From DASPPK01 sp041479575 (GTDB lineage Archaea; Thermoproteota; Bathyarchaeia; Bathyarchaeales; Bathycorpusculaceae), in contig JBGOYH010000005.1 in assembly GCA_041479575.1 (NCBI GenBank), forward strand, positions 1-32,844: a stretch of DNA of 32,844 nucleotides. The letters run 5' to 3'. The position numbers and the translations under genes are program-made. Positions 22,848 to 28,326 of this stretch are shown here, in pieces. The notes below the pieces were generated by a model. It saw only the letters and a list, made by a program, of their open reading frames with translations, ran no database searches and was not told where the DNA came from. Positions within the stretch are counted from its first letter, which is position 1, and each line of letters starts with the position of its first letter.

Positions 22848-23297
22848 CTGGAAAAAGCATCTGAACAAGAACAACTTGAATCGGCATTGGGAAATGCTGT
22901 CAGACTGCATGGGCATCTGGGCCCCTTTCTTACCATCGGCGTTAGGATGGGGAATCTTGCTAAGAGATTGTTAAGACACAATGCTGAAACTAATGCCACG
23001 TACCATGTAACAATGAGGGTGCCATTGGTTGTCCCATTTTCATGCGCAATTGACGGCATACAAGTCACAACAAACTGTACGATTGGAAATCAGAAACTTG
23101 CTGTGGAGAACTCGCAAAAAGAGATATGTGCAGACTTCAAAGTCAAAGATTCAAACCGAGCATTGAACATATCTGTTAACCCCAAAGTAATCAGCGATCT
23201 AATGAAAAAGATGGCGGAAGGCGCGACCAGCGAAGAGCTTGCCGAACAGATTGCTTCAATGACGGAGAAACTGCTTTTCACAATAAGAGAACAGTAA
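22848..23297 (+). CDS. FmdE-domain protein, possible CTG start
   Basis: It matches the FmdE domain: R-L-H-G-H-L-G-P-F-L near the N-terminus, then C-A-I-D-G-I-Q and N-C-T-I-G-N-Q-K-L, which form the metal-binding face in this family. FmdE-like proteins were first seen with molybdenum formylmethanofuran dehydrogenase, but many, like this one, stand apart from it; the role here is unknown. The C-terminal zinc ribbon of longer members is absent. The frame reads as coding (E-K-A-S-E-Q-E-Q-L-E-S-A-L-G-N-A) well before the TTG at 22887, back to a TGA at 22839. The only start-like codon there is CTG 22848, with GGTGAGG at 22837-22843. TTG 22887 is the alternative start. Confidence 0.75.
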   Translation: MEKASEQEQLESALGNAVRLHGHLGPFLTIGVRMGNLAKRLLRHNAETNATYHVTMRVPLVVPFSCAIDGIQVTTNCTIGNQKLAVENSQKEICADFKVKDSNRALNISVNPKVISDLMKKMAEGATSEELAEQIASMTEKLLFTIREQ

Positions 23298-23334
23298 GCT
23301 TCTGGGCAACACCTACAAGGTTGGCAAAGCACAA

Positions 23335-23775
23335 ATGAACATTGACGATTTGAAAATTGCCAAGAGATTGCTCATGGAAAACAAGCTGACGCTATGTGTT
23401 GTGAAAGAACAAGATATTCTCTTCGAGTCAAAATCACATGGAGTCGCAGCATTCTTGGAGATCGTTGAGGAAATGAAAGACAAGCTTGAAGGCGCATCAG
23501 TAGCAGACAAAGTTGCGGGAAAGGCAGTTGCCTTGATGTGCGTCTATGTCAAGGTCAAAGCAGTCTATGCAACCACTTTGAGCATAGCAGCTGAAGCATT
23601 GTTTGAGAGACATTCAATCTACTTTGAATATGATAATCTTGTAGAAGGCATACTTCGTGCTGACAGAAATAGTATTTGTCCGTTTGAGCAACTAGTAAGA
23701 GATGTATCGGACTCTTCTGAGGCATACAGAAAGCTTAAGAGTGCTTGTCATTCTAAAGAGCGCCTTTTACGCTAA
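23335..23775 (+). CDS. DUF1893-family protein
   Basis: A 146-residue protein that I recognise as DUF1893 from K-S-H-G-V-A-A-F-L (about residues 33-41), G-A-S-V-A-D-K-V-A-G-K-A-V-A-L (about 53-67), the strand pair around V-K-A-V-Y-A-T, and late C-P-F-E-Q-L-V. The fold resembles cytidine deaminase-like domains but lacks the standard zinc triad, and no function is established. ATG at 23335; its TAA overlaps the ATG of thioredoxin by one base, so the two are translationally coupled. Confidence 0.85.
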   Translation: MNIDDLKIAKRLLMENKLTLCVVKEQDILFESKSHGVAAFLEIVEEMKDKLEGASVADKVAGKAVALMCVYVKVKAVYATTLSIAAEALFERHSIYFEYDNLVEGILRADRNSICPFEQLVRDVSDSSEAYRKLKSACHSKERLLR

Positions 23776-24218
23776 TGGATGAAAAGGACATGAATGACGA
23801 ACACAAACACGAACGATTTATATCAGAGGAGAACGAAGAACTGAAGCATATAAGGGAAAGGAAATTAGCTGAGCTTAAGGCGAGAAAAGAGATGACCGGT
23901 GAACCAGTACACGTAACCGATGCAGACTTCGATGAGACCGTCAAGAAACACCCGTTAGCGCTAATTGATTTCTGGGCTGCTTGGTGCGGTCCATGCCGGA
24001 CTGTGGCGCCCGTGATTGAGGAGCTTAGCAGAGATTATGCTGGAAAGGTGTTTGTTGGAAAGCTTAACGTTGATGAAAACCCTGAGAAAGCTGAATGTTT
24101 CCAGGTCTTCAGTATACCAACGGTGCTCATAATGAAGAATGGAAAGGAAGTAGAACGGATAGTGGGATGTGTCCCAAAGAAGCATATTGAGACTGCATTG
24201 AAAAAACACATGGGATAG
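23775..24218 (+). CDS. trxA: Thioredoxin with charged N-terminal extension
   Basis: A 147-residue protein. Residues about 45-147 are a complete thioredoxin fold with active site W-C-G-P-C (Cys71, Cys74), a cis-Pro site S-I-P-T-V, and the buried Asp in L-I-D-F-W. A 40-residue extension precedes it: E-N-E-E-L-K-H-I-R-E-R-K-L-A-E-L, a charged amphipathic helix similar in wording to the N-terminus of archaeal PDCD5-like proteins and seen in front of some archaeal thioredoxins. It probably reduces disulfides in the cytosol. Overlap with the DUF1893 stop is one base. Confidence 0.95.
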   Translation: MDEKDMNDEHKHERFISEENEELKHIRERKLAELKARKEMTGEPVHVTDADFDETVKKHPLALIDFWAAWCGPCRTVAPVIEELSRDYAGKVFVGKLNVDENPEKAECFQVFSIPTVLIMKNGKEVERIVGCVPKKHIETALKKHMG

Positions 24219-24225
24219 ATAGAAC

Positions 24226-24354
24226 ATGGATGCACAGCAACGTAGAATAATAGGAGCACTTCTCCTTCTTCTAGGTGTCTCTTTCTTGGCTGTCGGTGCC
24301 TACACGGGCCAATTCAGCATCATAGTTGATCTTTTGAGGAAAGTCTTCCCATAA
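24226..24354 (+). CDS. Small single-pass membrane protein (42 residues)
   Basis: An ATG frame seven bases after the thioredoxin stop: a short polar start M-D-A-Q-Q-R-R, a hydrophobic helix (I-I-G-A-L-L-L-L-L-G-V-S-F-L-A-V-G-A-Y), then about 19 residues ending L-L-R-K-V-F-P. The compact spacing in a tightly packed operon and the well-formed helix with positive residues before it favour a real gene. No family recognised; it could anchor or partner the redox proteins around it. Confidence 0.6.
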   Translation: MDAQQRRIIGALLLLLGVSFLAVGAYTGQFSIIVDLLRKVFP

Positions 24355-24422
24355 GACAATTAGGCTCAAGATTCTTAAGGCAAACCAGAATACTTTAACC
24401 TCGTCAATTCATCGATGAACAA

Positions 24423-24998
24423 GTGGTAGAAATGAACCCACCAATAATAGAAAGCAGAGATGCAGAAAAGGAAGCAATTATGGAAGTAGCAAAACTCATG
24501 CTGGTCGCTGCACGCACAACTCCGAAGACGGCAGGCATAGATGACATTTTGACGTCGATCGTCTATGGTCATGAAAAAGACCGCATTGCAGAAAAGATGG
24601 AAGAAATCGCGGAAGAACGGAAAATCGAAGGCTTCAAGCGAGACGCCAAGAACGTCAGGGACTCCGAAGTGGTCATCTTGATTGGTGTGAGAGGAAACAA
24701 GAGCATTGGACTCAACTGTGGAAGCTGCGGCTTTCAAGATTGTGCAGAGTTCGACAAAAAGGAAAAGAAAACTGGCAAAGACTTCACTGGCCCACAATGC
24801 ATGTTCAAATCTCTGGATCTAGGAATAGCTCTGGGGTCAGCCGTCAAAGTGGCCAGCATGCTGAACGTTGACAATCGCATAATGTACCGCATCGGAACTG
24901 CAGCCATGAAATTGAAACTATTGCCCGAAGCGACAATCATTATGGGAATTCCAATCTCCGCCCATGGAAAAAGCATCTATTTTGACCGTGGGAAATAG
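24423..24998 (+). CDS. DUF2148 ferredoxin-like iron-sulfur protein
   Basis: A 191-residue protein of the DUF2148 type. The cluster motif is N-C-G-S-C-G-F-Q-D-C with Cys99, 102 and 107, and a fourth at Cys126 (G-P-Q-C-M-F), fitting a [4Fe-4S] site of the NifB/HCP-like CX2CX4C kind. It has D-L-G-I-A-L-G-S-A at about 132-140 and an ending G-I-P-I-S-A-H-G-K-S-I-Y-F-D, typical of the family. Start options are GTG 24423 and ATG 24432; the TATA-like TACTTTAA near 24391 puts transcription start near 24420, so a nearly leaderless message from GTG is possible. The last codons (F-D-R-G-K-stop) form the first unit of a 24-base tandem repeat. Confidence 0.85.
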   Translation: MVEMNPPIIESRDAEKEAIMEVAKLMLVAARTTPKTAGIDDILTSIVYGHEKDRIAEKMEEIAEERKIEGFKRDAKNVRDSEVVILIGVRGNKSIGLNCGSCGFQDCAEFDKKEKKTGKDFTGPQCMFKSLDLGIALGSAVKVASMLNVDNRIMYRIGTAAMKLKLLPEATIIMGIPISAHGKSIYFDRGK

Positions 24999-25059
24999 TT
25001 CTCTTTTGACCGTGGGAAATAGTTCTCTTTTGACCGTGGGAAATAGTTCTCTTTTGACC
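24980..25059. repeat. Perfect 24-base tandem repeat, 3.3 copies, across the stop codon
   Basis: Units occupy 24980-25003, 25004-25027 and 25028-25051, followed by an eight-base partial unit (25052-25059). All are identical. The unit length is a multiple of three, so each copy repeats F-D-R-G-K-stop in the frame of the DUF2148 gene. The array ends at the stop codon of the convergent gene and so fills the whole intergenic space. There are no spacers, so this is not CRISPR. Confidence 0.97.
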
Positions 25060-25661
25060 TAGCCCTTCATTTTTTCATACATCTTCTCAAGAGTCCAACG
25101 GATACTCGATTTCAATTCCGTGAGACGATCCAGGTCGAAGTTTCTGATCACGATTTCGCGTATGACGTCTCCGTCTCGGGTGATGTCGAAACACAAAATT
25201 TCGTTAGGGTCTAGTTGGCCGGCTCTGGCAAGTTCTCCGTCTCTTTCCTGCATTTTCAGCAGGACTCTTTGCAGCAGGAACTGGTTGAAAGGTGGCGTGT
25301 TAATGTTGAAGTTTTTGTCTTCTGCAGGTACAATGTGCAGCGTATTGCTATCAACGTACACCTCTGCAAGAACCTCTCCCGTCACCGACTTCAGTGTGCT
25401 AGCGCTTTGAGCTGCCATTTCAGTCTGGGTGACGCTCTCCTCCATCGGAGTCTCCTCTCCTTTTTCCTCACCCGCAGTTTCGACTGTTGAAGCTTTTGCT
25501 GAAATCTCTGCACGTTTGAAACCTTTTTCCATTAATATCGAGTTCACCGTTTCAAGTGTAGCTTGCAGCTCCTTAAGCTCCGTCTCAAGGTCTCCGATTC
25601 TGGTTTCGATCCTTTTCCTGAAAGCAATGAGTCTCTTTATTCTATCTGTATCTTCAGACAT
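25059..25661 (-). CDS. Unknown coiled-coil protein, about 200 residues
   Basis: From ATG 25661 (M-S-E-D-T-D-R; a TTG four codons upstream is less likely, and GTGGG lies about five bases before the ATG). Residues 1-50 form a strongly heptad-patterned coiled coil (I-G-D-L-E-T-E-L-K-E-L-Q-A-T-L). A Glu/Ala/Ser/Thr-rich linker follows to about residue 90, then a compact C-terminal domain (residues 90-200) with beta strands L-A-E-V-Y-V-D, an N-T-P-P-F-N-Q-F-L-L-Q helix, and I-L-C-F-D-I-T and I-R-E-I-V-I-R-N-F-D. I do not recognise the family. The coiled coil plus globular domain suggests an oligomer. It is monocistronic and convergent with the DUF2148 gene. Confidence 0.7.
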   Translation of the reverse strand: MSEDTDRIKRLIAFRKRIETRIGDLETELKELQATLETVNSILMEKGFKRAEISAKASTVETAGEEKGEETPMEESVTQTEMAAQSASTLKSVTGEVLAEVYVDSNTLHIVPAEDKNFNINTPPFNQFLLQRVLLKMQERDGELARAGQLDPNEILCFDITRDGDVIREIVIRNFDLDRLTELKSSIRWTLEKMYEKMKG

Positions 25662-25755
25662 GTGTTCCCACAAGAATAGATTTGGAAGTCACCCTTTATC
25701 AAGTCTTTGAAAGTTCAGGCTTCAAGCAATCGTTGCCGCTGTGCAGGTATCTGCG

Positions 25756-26217
25756 TCAACATCTTCCGGTTAAAAGTGAAATAGGTTCAACCTTGACTTT
25801 GAGTTCGCTTTGTAAGAAGTTCTCAAATTCGTGAAACACAGGACTTTCAGTTTTGTTCAGTCTGACGCAGAGACTCTTGCCTTCCATGATTTGGCTTAAG
25901 TCATAAAGGGCTATCCTCTTGGAGAAGCCTGGATTTTCATATATCGTCTTGACCAAGCAATCCGGGGGAGTCTCTGAAAAAAGCCAAGCTGTGTATGCAG
26001 CTTCGACTACATGATAAGACAAACCGTCTCGAACAACACACTTTTTGTCTAACGCTATTTTCCTGAAGGATTCAGGGTGTACCTCCCTTGCCCACAGAAA
26101 ATTATGATAGTTATTGTCCATTTCAACCCAGTCTTCGTTTTCAGAGGTCTTCCAACCTTGAGATTTGCAGAAATGCTTGAATTTTCCCAGAATTTCCCAA
26201 ACTCTCGATATCTTCAT
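25756..26217 (-). CDS. Unknown soluble protein, about 153 residues
   Basis: From ATG 26217 (M-K-I-S-R-V-W); an in-frame GTG at 26232 is the alternative, with no clear ribosome site for either. It is rich in aromatic residues and His (D-N-N-Y-H-N-F-L-W-A, L-S-Y-H-V-V-E-A-A-Y-T-A-W-L-F) with three Cys, and has no signal peptide or membrane helix. No family recognised. Upstream is a 257-base AT-rich spacer up to the Lrp gene; beyond the promoter noted below I see nothing supportable in it. Confidence 0.6.
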   Translation of the reverse strand: MKISRVWEILGKFKHFCKSQGWKTSENEDWVEMDNNYHNFLWAREVHPESFRKIALDKKCVVRDGLSYHVVEAAYTAWLFSETPPDCLVKTIYENPGFSKRIALYDLSQIMEGKSLCVRLNKTESPVFHEFENFLQSELKVKVEPISLLTGRC

Positions 26218-26463
26218 ACTCTCGTCACGCACCTAAATAGTAAGAATATTCTAGAACAATGCTCTATTGGGTGAACCACAGATTTAAGTTTTCTGTTGCA
26301 AGGTCCCGCATAATTGATGGATTTCTAGCGAAATACCTTGAGTTTTGTAAGAGAATCAGGCCTTTTCCCTACAAATTTTCGGCAATATCTTCTTATCTTT
26401 ACAATATTAATAGTATAAGACCGTCAATTGTCCTACGGCAAACGATAAATTCACAATTATTCC

Positions 26464-26471
26464 TACATATA
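26464..26471 (+). promoter_or_regulatory. Probable TATA box of the Lrp/AsnC gene
   Basis: TACATATA stands about 23 bases before the TTG start, so transcription would begin at or near the start codon. That would make a leaderless message with a non-AUG start, which is unusual, so either the box or the start may be wrong. The region before it is AT-rich and could hold operator sites. Confidence 0.35.
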
Positions 26472-26490
26472 GCAAGAAGGCAGGGACAAA

Positions 26491-26991
26491 TTGAAGCTTA
26501 AGAATAACGAGGCTTCTTTAGACCAAGCAGATTTGGAAATCTTGAAAGCTTTGCAGGAGGATTCAAGACAGACTTACACGGCTATAGGCAAGCGTCTGGG
26601 AATTACCCATTCAACAGTCTACGACAGAATTAGAAAAATGGAAAAGCAGAAAGTCATAAGAAACTACACGACATTCATTGATCTTGAGAAAGTTGGAGTC
26701 AAACACATCCTTGCAATAGTGACTGTTTACACTGATCCTAAAGAAACGGAAAGAGTCGCGGAGAAGCTTGCAAAGTCTCCTGAAGTCCTTGAAGTCTATA
26801 CGTCTCTTTCAGATGAGCTTCTGATAATGGCCAAAATTGTTGCGGCAACCCAGGAAGATCTTCACGCGTTCATAGCGAATTCAGTTGCGCCTTTGGATGG
26901 TGTCTTGAGGATTCGCACATCGATGATCACTAAGAAACTCAAGGAAACGCATTTTTCAATCAACAATTACACGAGAGGGTTACACTTATAA
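26491..26991 (+). CDS. Lrp/AsnC-family transcription regulator
   Basis: A 166-residue protein. The N-terminal helix-turn-helix is at about 10-58 (L-D-Q-A-D-L-E-I-L-K-A-L-Q, then Y-T-A-I-G-K-R-L-G-I-T-H-S-T-V-Y-D-R-I, then V-I-R-N-Y-T). The C-terminal RAM/ACT-like ligand and oligomer domain covers about 68-145. It is expected to bind DNA as a dimer or octamer and respond to an amino acid or related ligand. TTG 26491 is the first possible start because an in-frame TAG lies seven codons upstream. A target cannot be told from sequence; the following DUF5752 gene is separated by its own promoter. Confidence 0.95.
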   Translation: MKLKNNEASLDQADLEILKALQEDSRQTYTAIGKRLGITHSTVYDRIRKMEKQKVIRNYTTFIDLEKVGVKHILAIVTVYTDPKETERVAEKLAKSPEVLEVYTSLSDELLIMAKIVAATQEDLHAFIANSVAPLDGVLRIRTSMITKKLKETHFSINNYTRGLHL

Positions 26992-26992
26992 A
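26985..26992 (+). promoter_or_regulatory. TATA box inside the Lrp/AsnC stop codon
   Basis: CTTATAAA overlaps the TAA stop of the regulator gene. With normal spacing, transcription would begin near 27014, giving the next gene (ATG 27024) a leader of only about ten bases. Confidence 0.5.
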
Positions 26993-27023
26993 CGGAGCCA
27001 ATGATATACATAAAAGAAACACG

Positions 27024-27368
27024 ATGACCTCCGAAACCAATTCAAAAATTCTCAGGACGGTTCCGCGTGAGAAAGCGTACTATTTCTTCACTTCAATTGG
27101 AAACTATACTGGCGCAAGTGCGGCATCTCTCAAGGAATTCATGCAAAGAATAAATGAAGTGAACATCAAATCTTTGGAGTTCCATCTTCATCGTGGAGAC
27201 TTTGAAAAATGGACGACCGAAGTCCTGGAAGACCAGTGGCTTGCGGGAGAAATCAAAAGACTGCAGAAATTCGGCTTGACCGGCAATGCCCTGCGAAATC
27301 AACTATACTTGACCGTTTCAAGACGAATGAAGCGACTGACAAGTCCGCCGAGCCCTGTTCATTTCTAA
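27024..27368 (+). CDS. DUF5752-like protein
   Basis: A 114-residue protein with R-E-K-A-Y-Y-F-F-T-S-I-G-N-Y-T-G near the start, A-A-S-L-K-E-F-M (about residues 33-40), and S-L-E-F-H-L-H-R-G-D-F-E-K-W (about 50-63). I associate this wording with archaeal DUF5752 proteins; the assignment is from memory of motifs and should be treated as likely, not proven. No function is known for the family. The 3' end overlaps the convergent membrane-anchored gene by 51 bases. Confidence 0.7.
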   Translation: MTSETNSKILRTVPREKAYYFFTSIGNYTGASAASLKEFMQRINEVNIKSLEFHLHRGDFEKWTTEVLEDQWLAGEIKRLQKFGLTGNALRNQLYLTVSRRMKRLTSPPSPVHF

Positions 27369-28268
27369 AGTTAACGCACAGTGCCTCTTGACCTTCTCCA
27401 GAAGAACCAATGCCCCTGACATGCTATAGCATGTATCACCATTTTGCTTATAGCAAGGAATTCGGTAGTCCGCCACATTCTCAGGATCATACCGCAACCG
27501 AACGGTAGCACCAGACCCAGATGCATAGGCAGGTATTCTGTTAGTAGCCACACTCACAGTGTCATTTTCGCTGAGCAAGTATTGAAGAAGAAGACTCGTC
27601 GCATAATCATTATCTTGAAAGTCAACCCACTCGTCCCAACTTATGAAGACACGTGCACCCTTATCTTCGAAAGCATGCGCAGTTCCATAGTATCCATTCC
27701 TGAGTCCATTGCAACTCATCAGAATGATTGCGGTATCTTCAAACCTTCCATTCATTACCTCTTTGACAAACTTCGGCGTAATTCCAAGATACATTTTGCT
27801 CAGGTCAGAATCGCCCGTTATGTTGCATAAGGTAAGCTGCTCATTGTCCAAATACGCGTCGTAGTAATCTGAGCGGTACTTGTCTGTTGCGGATATTGCA
27901 ACATACTTTGATTTCAGATCCAAGGCTGAGTGGGCTCTCCAGACGATTAATTTGTAACCCCTTGACGCCAACTCTTTGTACTGCTCCACTGTTGCGTTAT
28001 CTGAATAGTAGTCGACAACCGAAAATCTACCGTGTAAGAGCTCTTTCGCCACTTCGACAAAAGTCAGGTTTTCAAAGCGGACACTAGCAGCTAATTTAGA
28101 GCTGCCAAGCTGGTCAATTATTGCGGCTTTCGGTTGGTTTGGTTGTGTAACAGAGACAGAATAGAAATAGACTGCAGGAACCAGAATAATCATGACTGCA
28201 ATCGCAATGTAAATGAGTTTCTTCTTGTTTTTTGACAACCCTGTTTGGTCTGTGCTCTTCTTCGCCAT
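27318..28268 (-). CDS. Membrane-anchored caspase-fold-like protein, possible cysteine peptidase
   Basis: A 316-residue protein from ATG 28268 (GGTG about nine bases before; a TTG five codons upstream is less likely). A basic stretch S-K-N-K-K-K is followed by a membrane helix (about 18-38), placing the rest outside the cell. The outer domain carries two conserved-looking spots: L-I-V-W-R-A-H-S-A with His113 and A-I-I-L-M-S-C-N-G with Cys186, then G-A-R-V-F-I-S-W-D-E. This His ... Cys arrangement with a following G-A-x-V-x-I-S-W strand resembles the caspase/gingipain (C25) and CHAT group. Activity is inference. It lies directly beside a giant surface protein on the same strand, so it may process it or other cell-wall proteins. 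Confidence 0.65.
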   Translation of the reverse strand: MAKKSTDQTGLSKNKKKLIYIAIAVMIILVPAVYFYSVSVTQPNQPKAAIIDQLGSSKLAASVRFENLTFVEVAKELLHGRFSVVDYYSDNATVEQYKELASRGYKLIVWRAHSALDLKSKYVAISATDKYRSDYYDAYLDNEQLTLCNITGDSDLSKMYLGITPKFVKEVMNGRFEDTAIILMSCNGLRNGYYGTAHAFEDKGARVFISWDEWVDFQDNDYATSLLLQYLLSENDTVSVATNRIPAYASGSGATVRLRYDPENVADYRIPCYKQNGDTCYSMSGALVLLEKVKRHCALTLEMNRARRTCQSLHSS

Positions 28269-28326
28269 AGGATAAAGCACCAAGTATGGTTAGACTTGCT
28301 TGATGATACTATAGAAAAAGTGATGG

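Noticed and set aside
24980..25059. CRISPR array
   Set aside because: The units abut directly without spacers and number only about three; this is a simple tandem repeat.
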